Shown piece after piece: positions 29,079 through 37,189 of a DNA stretch of 64,000 nt. A model generated the notes under the pieces. That model was not told the DNA's origin. It worked only from the letters and a program-made list of their open reading frames with translations, and made no database searches. Position numbers and translations under genes: made by a program. Source of the stretch: Beijerinckiaceae bacterium. GTDB lineage: Bacteria; Pseudomonadota; Alphaproteobacteria; Rhizobiales; Beijerinckiaceae. The stretch lies in assembly GCA_947475995.1 (NCBI GenBank), contig CANJNI010000001.1, positions 124,001 to 188,000 of the forward strand. Reading direction: 5' to 3'. The stretch's first letter is position 1; every line of letters begins with the position of its first letter.

Positions 29079-29845
29079 TACTTGTCGGTTTTCGAGAAGC
29101 CCGGGCCCATGTTCCAGTCCATCGGATAGTACGGACGACCCACCTCGCGGCACCAGTTCTCCCAGCCGCGCTCCAGCGTGAAACCGGCTCGCCCGCCCGC
29201 ATTGGCGGCGACTTCGCCATCCGACATCGGAACGATGTCGCCATCGCCCAACTGGTAGGCCTTCAGCAGCATCTCGGCGTTGATCTCCATATAGATGGAG
29301 GTGAACACGACTTCGCGAAGGGACTTGCCGACCACCACGCTGCCGTGGCCGCGCATGAGCGAAACCGTGCGCTTGCCGAGCGTTCCGGCAAGGTCGCGGC
29401 CCATGTCGATGGACGTCACCAGCAGGTTCGTCGTGCCGAACTTGTGCGAGATGTCCCAGGTCGGAATATCGGTCCCGATGGGGGCGCACATGTGCATGAT
29501 CGGCAACATCTTGCGACGGCTCTGCACCGTGAAGGGCACGACGTTGGGGCTGTGATTGTGCACCACCGCCATCACGTCCGGGCGGGCCTCGTAAACCGCG
29601 CCGTGGATGAAACGCTCCGAATAGGGCTTGCCGGGCTCGTGGCCGACGACAGCGCCCTCGTGGGTGAATTCGGTGATGTCGCCGATTTCAACGCAGGCCG
29701 GAGCGCGGGCGCGGGACAGCAGGAAGTGGTTGGGGTTTTCCGGGTGACGGATCGACACATGGCCGAAGGAATCGACCACATGGTGACGAGCCAGAATGTG
29801 GTTTGCGGTGACGAGATCGTCCTTGATCTGGCTGATATCCGGCAT
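29078..29845 (-). CDS. Class II aldolase/adducin-family protein
   Basis: A 255-residue protein of the fuculose-phosphate aldolase fold. Metal-ligand motifs are visible as VVHNHSPNVV (about residue 97) and MRGHGSVVVG (about residue 165). The start at 29845 (MPDISQIKDDLV) has an AGAGGA ribosome site. In aromatic pathways relatives act as decarboxylases of dihydroxy-aromatic acids or as retro-aldolases, so beside Rieske, LigB and LigJ-like genes it may act on a hydroxylated aromatic or a ring-cleavage product; this is inference from context. It is divergent from the alpha/beta hydrolase gene. Confidence 0.85.
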   Translation of the reverse strand: MPDISQIKDDLVTANHILARHHVVDSFGHVSIRHPENPNHFLLSRARAPACVEIGDITEFTHEGAVVGHEPGKPYSERFIHGAVYEARPDVMAVVHNHSPNVVPFTVQSRRKMLPIMHMCAPIGTDIPTWDISHKFGTTNLLVTSIDMGRDLAGTLGKRTVSLMRGHGSVVVGKSLREVVFTSIYMEINAEMLLKAYQLGDGDIVPMSDGEVAANAGGRAGFTLERGWENWCREVGRPYYPMDWNMGPGFSKTDK

Positions 29846-30002
29846 GCGGTTCCTCTCCGGGCGTTGTAATCGCGCTGGCGGCCTTCTAGCACATTTGCCG
29901 GCGGCGGCAGCCGGAAAAACATCGCTGCGGGAGAACGCCCCGCCAGCCCGGCATGACACCGGATCATGCGCCGTATAAACTTTCGCCCGACCGGGAGGAA
30001 CC

Positions 30003-30800
30003 ATGCCGACGATCACACGCAACGGCGTCAACATCCATTACGCCACCGACGGCGAGGGCCCTGCCCTGCTGATGCTGCATCCGCTGCCGTTCGACCATAC
30101 GCTCTACCGCTACCAGATCGCTCATTTCTCGACATGGTTCAAAGTGATCGCCGTGGACCTGCGGGGCTTCGGGCGCAGCGCATCGCCGCCGATGCGTTAT
30201 GGCCTCAACGACATTTGCGACGATGCGCTGGCGGTCGCGAAAGCCGAAGGCGTCGATCAGGCGATCGTGCTGGGCACCAGCATCGGCTCCAAGGCCGTGA
30301 TGCTGATGGGGCTCGACCATCCGGACTTCTGCCGCGCCGTCATTGCTGTCGGGGCAGGCAACAAGCCGTCCGCCCATCACCAGAGCCACATCGACGGCTA
30401 TATGGCGGGGCGCGAAAACTTCCACGCAAAGCATCTGCGCAGCGTGGTGAGCCCGGCTTTTGCAGATTCTCCGCTGGGTGCGCATCTGCTGGCGACGATG
30501 CTGGAGCGCGGGCGCGCGCTGGACATGAGCGGGGAAGGCATGGCGCGCACGGTGGCGGCCGCGCATGATCGCGATCTGCGGCCGCGCCTGCCGGGGCTGA
30601 AGCCGCCGCTGCTGGTGCTCAACGGGGAGTTCGACAATTCCCTTTCGGGCGGCACGGAAACCGTGTCGCTGGTTCCGGGCGCACGCCACCGGATCGTGAA
30701 GAATTGCGGACATGCCTGCTGCCTCGAAGATCCGCAAACCTTCGACGAGCATGTGATCGCGTTTCTGACCGACAAGGGATTGATGCCGGGCGCGCGCTGA
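30003..30800 (+). CDS. Alpha/beta hydrolase (enol-lactonase / meta-cleavage hydrolase type)
   Basis: A 265-residue cytoplasmic hydrolase beginning MPTITRNGVNIHYATDGEGP after a strong GGGAGG ribosome site. The nucleophile elbow is GTSIGSKAV, the acid lies in LNGEFDNS and the late His in KNCGHACCLEDP. Overall size and motifs match 3-oxoadipate enol-lactonase-like and C-C-bond hydrolases of aromatic breakdown, which fits the adjacent catabolic genes, but the substrate cannot be named. It converges on the ABC ATPase gene with only three bases between stops. Confidence 0.85.
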   Translation: MPTITRNGVNIHYATDGEGPALLMLHPLPFDHTLYRYQIAHFSTWFKVIAVDLRGFGRSASPPMRYGLNDICDDALAVAKAEGVDQAIVLGTSIGSKAVMLMGLDHPDFCRAVIAVGAGNKPSAHHQSHIDGYMAGRENFHAKHLRSVVSPAFADSPLGAHLLATMLERGRALDMSGEGMARTVAAAHDRDLRPRLPGLKPPLLVLNGEFDNSLSGGTETVSLVPGARHRIVKNCGHACCLEDPQTFDEHVIAFLTDKGLMPGAR

Positions 30801-30803
30801 GCT

Positions 30804-31904
30804 TCAGCGCGCCCAGACCGTTGCGGCGTTCTGCGGCAAATCGAGCGTGATCACATCGCCTTCGCGCAACGGCTTTCCGTTGACGGTGCGCGGCAACCAG
30901 GTCTCGACGCGCTGCCCGCCGCAATTCAGCACAGCCTCGTAGCGGTCGCCCGTAAACAGGAGCGCGTCGATCCTGGCCTCAAGCGCATTGTCGCTAGTGT
31001 CGAGGCGCACCTGCTCGGGCCTGATCGCCAGCAAGGCCTCGTCGCCCGGGGCAAGTCTGGCGTTGGCCTGAAGGCGTCCGCGCACCGTCCCGGCATTCGC
31101 CACACCGAGCGTCACGAAATCTCCCTCGGTGCTTTTCACGACGCCGCGTATCCGGGCGAAAGCGCCGATGAAATCACGCACGAAGGCCGTGCGCGGAGAA
31201 TCGTAAAGCTCGACCGGCGTTCCGATCTGTTCGATGCGGCCTGCATTCATCACCGCTATGCGATCCGACAGGGTGAGCGCCTCGACCTGATCATGCGTGA
31301 CCAGAATGACCCCGATATGCAGGCGTCGCTGCAACAGCTTCAGTTCGACGCGCATCTGCTCGCGCACGCGCAGGTCGAGATTGCTGAACGGCTCGTCGAG
31401 CAGCAGGATTTCAGGCTCGTACACGAGCGCGCGCGCCAGAGCGACGCGCTGCTGCTGGCCTCCGCTGAGGTTGGTGGAGGGCCGATCCTCGAATCCTTCA
31501 AGTCCGACCTGACGAATGGCGGCGCGCGCGCGTTCGGCCTTGTCGGCGGCGCTGACGCGGCGAATATCGAGCGGATAGGCGACCGTCTCCATCACGTTCA
31601 GATGCGGCCAGATGGCATAGGACTGGAACACCATGCCCATGTTGCGCTTTTGCGGCGGCACCAGGACATTGTCGACTGACGAAAAGATATCCTTGTCGCG
31701 CAGCCTGATCAGGCCTTCATCCGGCTCTTCGAGTCCGGCGATGATCCGCAAGGTCGTCGATTTGCCGCAGCCGCTCGGACCCAGCAGGGCAAAGACCTCG
31801 CCCTGCCGGATTTCGAGATCAATCGCGTCGACGGCGGCAAACGATCCATAGCGTTTGCTGACGCCGCGCAATTGCAGCAGCGGTTGCGCCGTCTTCAGGT
31901 CCAT
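30804..31904 (-). CDS. ABC importer ATP-binding protein (FbpC/PotA type)
   Basis: A 366-residue ATPase. Walker A GPSGCGKST (residues 42-50), signature LSGGQQQRVALARAL, Walker B ILLLDEPFSNLD and a His switch in VILVTHDQVEAL are all intact, followed by a C-terminal TOBE-type domain (from about residue 240). It is the only ATPase in the neighbourhood, while two fused permeases and two binding proteins are present, so it probably powers both. The ATG at 31904 overlaps the LigB stop by ten bases, which places it last in a permease-ligB-ATPase operon. Confidence 0.93.
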   Translation of the reverse strand: MDLKTAQPLLQLRGVSKRYGSFAAVDAIDLEIRQGEVFALLGPSGCGKSTTLRIIAGLEEPDEGLIRLRDKDIFSSVDNVLVPPQKRNMGMVFQSYAIWPHLNVMETVAYPLDIRRVSAADKAERARAAIRQVGLEGFEDRPSTNLSGGQQQRVALARALVYEPEILLLDEPFSNLDLRVREQMRVELKLLQRRLHIGVILVTHDQVEALTLSDRIAVMNAGRIEQIGTPVELYDSPRTAFVRDFIGAFARIRGVVKSTEGDFVTLGVANAGTVRGRLQANARLAPGDEALLAIRPEQVRLDTSDNALEARIDALLFTGDRYEAVLNCGGQRVETWLPRTVNGKPLREGDVITLDLPQNAATVWAR

Positions 31905-32794
31905 GAAGCAAAACCCATGGCGCAGCCGACGCCATCCGTGTTGCGATAGCACGGGATGTAATCCACATGCGGTACGCCCTGCGGCATGGCGCCGGCGAGG
32001 ATGATCCAGTTGCGGATCTCCGACGTGCCCTGAACCATTTTTTCGCCCGGGATGCTTTTCAGAAAAGCGGCGTCGCGCGTCTTCAGCGCATCAATGAAAG
32101 CATAATCGAAGGCCTCGTCGATCTTCGTATGCGTCAGCCCGCCGGAGGCCACAAGCACGACTCGCTCATCGCCCTTCATCGCCTCGACGCTGGCCCGGAC
32201 CGCTTCGCCGAGCATGAAGCAGCGGCGGGCGCCGGGCGCAGGCGGACAATAGGTGTTGACCATCAGTGGCACGATGGGCGTCTTCTTCTCGCCCGGCATG
32301 AGGAACTTCAGCGCGCGTCCGAAGGCGTGGCCGAGACCGCACGGATCGCGCGTTTCCTTCGACCAGGCGACGTCGAAATCGCGATCCCACAACTGGTCGA
32401 GCAAAGTCCTCGCCATGGGAGACACCGGATATTCGGTCATCTGGTCTTCCGCCTTGTCGCCAAGATACAGGAAGTGCTCGGTCGCGCTGACCTTCTCGCC
32501 CGTGAAGAGACAAAAGGGCGGCATGTTGTCGTCAAAGATGTTTTCATACTGGTCGTCGCCGAACACCATGACGACATCGGGCTTCAACTCTTCCAGCTTG
32601 CGGCGCAACCCGTCGATGTGCCGATGGCAGGCGTCGAAATTCCTCTTGAAGGCCGCTTCACCGACTTCCTTCTCGATTCCGGGCCTGGGATTGTACGGCG
32701 GCTTGGAGCGAACCGGCAGATCAGCCCATTTCTCTGCAGGCATCATCAGTTGCGGTCCGTGCGACATGGCGAGTGCGCCGACGATCTGTGCCAT
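31895..32794 (-). CDS. LigB-type class III extradiol ring-cleavage dioxygenase
   Basis: A 299-residue protein of the protocatechuate 4,5-dioxygenase beta-subunit superfamily, which opens catechol-type rings next to the hydroxyls with Fe(II). The N-terminal iron ligand region MAQIVGALAMSHGPQLMMPA has His12, and family blocks VVMVFGDDQYENIFDDNMPP, GLGHAFGRALKFL and VASGGLTHTK are present. No separate LigA-like small subunit is visible nearby, so it may work alone like gallate dioxygenase-type or homoprotocatechuate-type relatives. It sits between a permease gene and the ATPase gene on one transcript. It is the key sign that this island handles aromatic rings. Confidence 0.9.
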   Translation of the reverse strand: MAQIVGALAMSHGPQLMMPAEKWADLPVRSKPPYNPRPGIEKEVGEAAFKRNFDACHRHIDGLRRKLEELKPDVVMVFGDDQYENIFDDNMPPFCLFTGEKVSATEHFLYLGDKAEDQMTEYPVSPMARTLLDQLWDRDFDVAWSKETRDPCGLGHAFGRALKFLMPGEKKTPIVPLMVNTYCPPAPGARRCFMLGEAVRASVEAMKGDERVVLVASGGLTHTKIDEAFDYAFIDALKTRDAAFLKSIPGEKMVQGTSEIRNWIILAGAMPQGVPHVDYIPCYRNTDGVGCAMGFASWT

Positions 32795-32818
32795 TCGTTC
32801 CTCCTGCGCCGCAGCGCT

Positions 32819-34510
32819 CTAGTGGGTTCTGATTCCGAGACGCCGCGCCAGCAGGCGCGCCACCAAGACCATGCCGAGCGTCAGGCCGACAATGAGCACG
32901 CCGACAATGGCGGCAGGCTCGTAGCGGCCATCCACCATGTAATCGACCTGCAGCATGGCCAGCGGCCGATTGGACGCGGTGGCGAGCATCGCCACGCCGG
33001 CCACATTGCGGGCGGCGGTGTTGAACGTCAGCAGCGCAACCGTCAGCAGGACGGGGCCGAGCAGCGGCAGCAGGATGCGGCGGAACGTCGTCATCCAGCT
33101 TGCGCCGATGATCCAGGACGCTTCTTCCAGTTCGCGGCCGACCTGCACCATGTTGCTGCGAATGAGCTGCACGCCTGTCGAAAGCGCCGCTACCAGCACC
33201 GCGATGATGAGCACGCCGACGGAACCGTAAAGCTTGCCGAGCAGCGGCGTGGACAGGAAGGTCCACAACATTCCGAGCCCCAGAATGATGCCCGGCAACG
33301 TCGCCGGCAGCCAGGCCAGCAGGCCGAGCAGCATGCGTCCGGGCATGCGGGTGCGGTCCGCCACATAGGCGATGGAGGGAAACCACACGAGGCCGAGCGC
33401 GGCGGCCGCAAGCCCCATGACGATCGTGTTGCGCAAGGCGGTCAGCGTCTCCGCATCGGCGAAAACGTGCGACCAGTGCTCCGTTGTCCAGACGATTGCG
33501 AGGTCGAACTTGCCGAAAAGATTCATGAATGTGCCCATCACCAGACAGACAGTCGGCACAACGGTGATGACGAGGCATCCGGTGGCCAGCAGCGCGAAAA
33601 CCGGAACGCGCACGCGGCCGAGGCGCAGGACGCGGGGCTTGAAATGGCTCGTGAGGGTGGTGAAGTTTCGCGACGCCAGAATGCGTTGCTGCCAGATCAT
33701 CAGCGGCAGCATGCAGGCCAGCACCGCCAGCGCCAGCACCGTCGCAGCTCCGAAGAGGGGCGGCGATTGCTCGATCAAGCGGTAGATGCGTGTGGAGAAG
33801 ACATAGAAGTCGAAAGGCGCGCCGAGGATCAGCTCGATCTCGAAGGACTCCAGCGAGTGGACCAGCGAGATGATCGCCGTCACCATGATGGCCGGAACCA
33901 GAAGCGGCACCACGATACGCCACAGGGTGTGCAGCGTTCCATAGCCGGCGATGATGGAGGCTTCCTCCAGCGCGCCGTCGAAATTGCGGAAGGCGGGCAC
34001 GAGAAAGATGTATTTGGCTGCAATGGAGCGCGACGCCATGTGGGCGAAGACGATGCCCCAGAACGAATAGATGTTGAACAGCGGCTCTCCGGGACCGAAA
34101 AGCTTCGCGACAAGCTGGTTGGCGAGTCCGAAGTCCGGATCGAACAGCAGGATCCAGCCGAGCAGCACCGGCAAGGCAGGAAGGAAGAACGCCACCCAGA
34201 ACAGCGTGTCGAGCAGTTTCTTTCCCGGCATATCGGTGCGCGCCACCAGCCAGGCGATCAAGACCGCCGTCGGCAAAGCGATGATTTCCGTCAGCAGCGA
34301 GCGCCGCAACGTGTTGGCCAGCGCCGAAGCCATGCCGGGATTGTCGAAGGCTGCACGCCACGACGACAGGGTCAGGGCGCGCGCCTGCGAGGGATCGTCG
34401 CTGACGAAACTCCCGTAGGCGAGCAGAACCAGCGGATAGGCGACCAGCACCACCAATGTGAAAAGCAGGAACACCCCGCCCGCATGGCGAGGCCAGGCCA
34501 GCGCGCGCAT
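32819..34510 (-). CDS. ABC transporter permease, two fused FbpB-type domains (set 1)
   Basis: Inner membrane permease of about 563 residues with two tandem six-helix halves. Each half carries the ATPase-docking EAA loop: EEASIIAGYGTLHTLWRIVV and EEASWIIGASWMTTFRRILL. The architecture matches iron- and putative-aromatic importers of the FbpB class. The ATG at 34510 is proposed (MRALAWPRHAGGVF, preceded by GGTGAAG); a TTG start at 34546 (MTDHALSR) would add 12 residues. First gene of the minus-strand operon, divergent from the first Rieske gene. It ends in TAG. Confidence 0.9.
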   Translation of the reverse strand: MRALAWPRHAGGVFLLFTLVVLVAYPLVLLAYGSFVSDDPSQARALTLSSWRAAFDNPGMASALANTLRRSLLTEIIALPTAVLIAWLVARTDMPGKKLLDTLFWVAFFLPALPVLLGWILLFDPDFGLANQLVAKLFGPGEPLFNIYSFWGIVFAHMASRSIAAKYIFLVPAFRNFDGALEEASIIAGYGTLHTLWRIVVPLLVPAIMVTAIISLVHSLESFEIELILGAPFDFYVFSTRIYRLIEQSPPLFGAATVLALAVLACMLPLMIWQQRILASRNFTTLTSHFKPRVLRLGRVRVPVFALLATGCLVITVVPTVCLVMGTFMNLFGKFDLAIVWTTEHWSHVFADAETLTALRNTIVMGLAAAALGLVWFPSIAYVADRTRMPGRMLLGLLAWLPATLPGIILGLGMLWTFLSTPLLGKLYGSVGVLIIAVLVAALSTGVQLIRSNMVQVGRELEEASWIIGASWMTTFRRILLPLLGPVLLTVALLTFNTAARNVAGVAMLATASNRPLAMLQVDYMVDGRYEPAAIVGVLIVGLTLGMVLVARLLARRLGIRTH

Positions 34511-34525
34511 CTTCACCGGCGAGCG

Positions 34526-34705
34526 TGACAGTGCGTGGTCTGTCAAGACGCGATCGCCGATTTACGGATATACGGAAATGACGGAACCCCTGCGGGCTTC
34601 CGGTTCCGGCGCATCTGGCATTTCCTCCCGCTGTTTGCGCGACTGACAAATTGACAGTTGCGCCGCCTATTCCGTACATTTGTGATGCGAAGCGCCGGAC
34701 TGTCA
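34526..34705. promoter_or_regulatory. Divergent promoter region with repeated TGACAG/CTGTCA sites
   Basis: Between the permease gene (minus) and the first Rieske gene (plus). TGACAG at 34526-34531 faces CTGTCA at 34540-34545 (eight-base spacer); ACTGACAAATTGACAGT at 34642-34658 is a near-palindrome containing TGACAG; CTGTCA recurs at 34700-34705. Four copies of one hexamer in about 180 bases is well above chance and suggests operators for a shared regulator of both operons. Confidence 0.5.
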
Positions 34706-34732
34706 ATGAGTGCTCGCAAGGAGAAACGCCTG

Positions 34733-36019
34733 ATGGTCTCGCGTGCAGAGAACGAATTGCTGACGCGCACCGGCCCCGGATCGCCGGGCGGTGATATGAT
34801 GCGCCGCTACTGGCATCCGGTCGCGCTGTCCGAGGAGCTTCCGCCAGGCGGCGCGCCGCGTCCGATCCGCATCCTCAGCGAAGACCTCGTACTGTTCCGC
34901 GACGATCAGGGCCGCCTGGGACTGGTCGAAAAACTGTGTCCGCATCGTTGCGCCGACCTCAGCTTCGGACGCATCGAGGACGGCGGCTTGCGCTGCCTAT
35001 ATCACGGCTGGCTGTTCGACATTAACGGGCGTTGTCTTGACCAGCCGGCGGAGCCGCCGGACAGCAAGTACAAGGACGAAGTTCGCCACACGGCCTACAA
35101 GTGCATCGAGCGCGCCGGAATGATCTTCGCCTATCTGGGCAAGGACCCCGCGCCCGTGTTTCCGGAATATGAATTCCTCGGCGCCGCAGAGGAAAACCGC
35201 TTTCTGGTCCGCACCTCTCTCGAATGCAACTGGCTGCAGGCGCTCGAAGGCAATATCGACCCTTCGCATCTGTCCTATCTGCACAAGCCCATGGCGCCGG
35301 TGGACAGCCGCGCGGTGCCGGGCAGCGACAAATCCGCAGACGCCTATTATCGCGAGGACACACGCCCGAAGCTGGAAATCGAACGCACGAATTTCGGCGT
35401 GCGCAATTATTCGATCCGCAACGCGGGCGACAAGGGCAAATACCTGCGCATCACCAATTTCATCATGCCCAACAAGGCCGCCATCGTGGGCAACGAGGGA
35501 CGCGTCGGGCAAGGCTATTCGCTGCACTGGCACGTGCCGATTGACGATGAAAACAACATGCGCTTCGATTTCATCTTCAACCGCGCCCGCCCCATCGACC
35601 GTTCGCGCTACAACAAGCACCACGAAACGGAACGCACGCCCGACGGTCGCCATGTCCGCAACCGCGCCAACCGCTATCTGCAGGATCGCGAGTTGATGAA
35701 GACCTCGAATTACACCGGCATGGGCGATTACTTCCCGGTGCATGACGCCTATGCGACGGAATCCATGGGCCCCATCGTCGACCGCACGAAGGAGCATCTT
35801 GGCTCGACGGACATCTGCATCGTGGCGGCGCGGCGGGCGCTGCTCAACGCCATTGCGGCGGTCGAGCAGGGCAACGATCCGATCCATGTCATCCGCCGGC
35901 CGGAAGACAATGATTGCTCGAACATCGTCGTGGTGTCGGAGGTGATCGCCAACGAAGTCGATCACAAGGAATTCTGGAAGCAGCGCGTCCACAAGCAGAA
36001 GATGGCGGTTCCGGCGTAA
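34733..36019 (+). CDS. Rieske non-heme iron oxygenase, large subunit (paralogue 1)
   Basis: A 428-residue aromatic ring-hydroxylating or O-demethylating oxygenase of the phthalate 4,5-dioxygenase class. The Rieske [2Fe-2S] ligands are Cys69, His71, Cys88 and His91 (CPHR ... CLYHGW). The mononuclear iron site is GNIDPSHLSYLH with His179 and His184, and bridging Asp176. The start is fixed by AAGGAG nine bases before ATG 34733 and by the matching N-terminus of its paralogue (TRTGPGSPGGDMMRRYW). No ferredoxin reductase lies nearby. First gene of the six-gene plus-strand operon. Substrate unknown. Confidence 0.93.
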   Translation: MVSRAENELLTRTGPGSPGGDMMRRYWHPVALSEELPPGGAPRPIRILSEDLVLFRDDQGRLGLVEKLCPHRCADLSFGRIEDGGLRCLYHGWLFDINGRCLDQPAEPPDSKYKDEVRHTAYKCIERAGMIFAYLGKDPAPVFPEYEFLGAAEENRFLVRTSLECNWLQALEGNIDPSHLSYLHKPMAPVDSRAVPGSDKSADAYYREDTRPKLEIERTNFGVRNYSIRNAGDKGKYLRITNFIMPNKAAIVGNEGRVGQGYSLHWHVPIDDENNMRFDFIFNRARPIDRSRYNKHHETERTPDGRHVRNRANRYLQDRELMKTSNYTGMGDYFPVHDAYATESMGPIVDRTKEHLGSTDICIVAARRALLNAIAAVEQGNDPIHVIRRPEDNDCSNIVVVSEVIANEVDHKEFWKQRVHKQKMAVPA

Positions 36020-36058
36020 GGCGGCGCGGACCCTGGGTCCGCTCGAAGGGAGAGCACA

Positions 36059-37162
36059 ATGAACAGGTCGACTCTAACCCGGCTCGTGTCGGGAGTCGTG
36101 GCGTTTGGATGCCTTCTGGGCGTCGCCCTGACGCCCCGGGGCGCTCTGGCGCAGGGCGCCGAATGGGATGCGCTCGTGGCGGCCGCCAACAAGGAAGGCG
36201 CGCTGGTGATCTCGGCCCCGCAAGGTCGCGACTGGCGGGTGCAGATTCTCGAATTCCAGAAGGCCTATCCGTCCATCAAGATGGAAGTCACCCCGATGGC
36301 CAGTCGCGACTTTTGGCCGCGCTTTTCCAAGGAGCGCGATGTCGGCCAGATCCTCTGGGATCTGCGCGTCGGCGGGATGGATGCGCCCGGCTACGCTTTC
36401 AAGAAAGCGGGCGCGCTGGAGCCGGTGAAGCCGCTGCTCATGCTGCCTGAAGTCACGGATTCGTCCAAATGGCTCGGCGGCATGGACATGTCGTGGCTCG
36501 ACAAGGAGAAGCAGTTCTTCTTCGCCTTCATCGCCTATGAAACCGCGTCGGCGTCCTACAACAAGAAGTTCGTCGCAACGCCCGAAGAGCAAAGCGTGAA
36601 GGGCCTGCTGCTGCCGAAGTTCAAGGGCAAGATCAGCATGGCCGATCCGCGCGGCGGAGCTTCGCTCAATGCGCTTTCGGCGATCCTGCAGGTCTATGGC
36701 GAGGACTTCACGCGCAAGCTGCTCGGCGACCAGCAGCCTGTCATCACCAAGGAACCGCGCCAGCAGATGGACTGGCTCGCCGCCGGCCGTTACCCGATCG
36801 CCTTCGGAATTCCGAAAGCCACCTTCCTCGAATACGGCAATCGCGGCGTGAAGCTCGACGATTACGTCGAACTGAAGGAACTGAAAGTCTGGACGCCGGG
36901 CGTCGGCGGGATCACAGTGATGAAAGGCGCGCCGCACCCCAATGCAACCAAGCTCTTCATCAACTGGCTGCTCAAGCGCGACACGCAGGAAAAGCTGACG
37001 AAGGAACTGAAGCTGAACAGTCGCCGGACGGATGTCGAATCCTTCGATCCTGAGCTGAAGCTCGATCCTGCCTATCTGGCTTCCTACATCGGCTCGCAGA
37101 ACGAGGAGATTCAGGATTATCAGGCGCGCGTTGTTTCCATCCTGCAGGAACTCGGCAAATAA
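36059..37162 (+). CDS. ABC transporter periplasmic binding protein, FbpA/AfuA type (set 1)
   Basis: A 367-residue extracellular solute-binding protein (type 2 fold) with signal MNRSTLTRLVSGVVAFGCLL ending ALAQ. The start is preceded by GGGAGA. Family features include the mature opening EWDALVAAANKEGALVISAP and the C-terminal block HPNATKLFINWLLKRDTQEKL. Related proteins bind Fe(III), thiamine, phosphonates or aromatic acids. I do not see the paired-tyrosine pattern of iron binders clearly, so with oxygenases on both sides an aromatic ligand is more likely, by inference. Followed by its permease. Confidence 0.9.
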   Translation: MNRSTLTRLVSGVVAFGCLLGVALTPRGALAQGAEWDALVAAANKEGALVISAPQGRDWRVQILEFQKAYPSIKMEVTPMASRDFWPRFSKERDVGQILWDLRVGGMDAPGYAFKKAGALEPVKPLLMLPEVTDSSKWLGGMDMSWLDKEKQFFFAFIAYETASASYNKKFVATPEEQSVKGLLLPKFKGKISMADPRGGASLNALSAILQVYGEDFTRKLLGDQQPVITKEPRQQMDWLAAGRYPIAFGIPKATFLEYGNRGVKLDDYVELKELKVWTPGVGGITVMKGAPHPNATKLFINWLLKRDTQEKLTKELKLNSRRTDVESFDPELKLDPAYLASYIGSQNEEIQDYQARVVSILQELGK

Positions 37163-37189
37163 TGGCGCTGCATCCGGGCTGCATGGCGA

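Noticed and set aside
31967-34528. 853-codon plus-strand frame opposite ligB and the permease
   Set aside because: Shadow of two real genes; its composition (long runs of Gln/Arg/His) is typical of antisense frames here.
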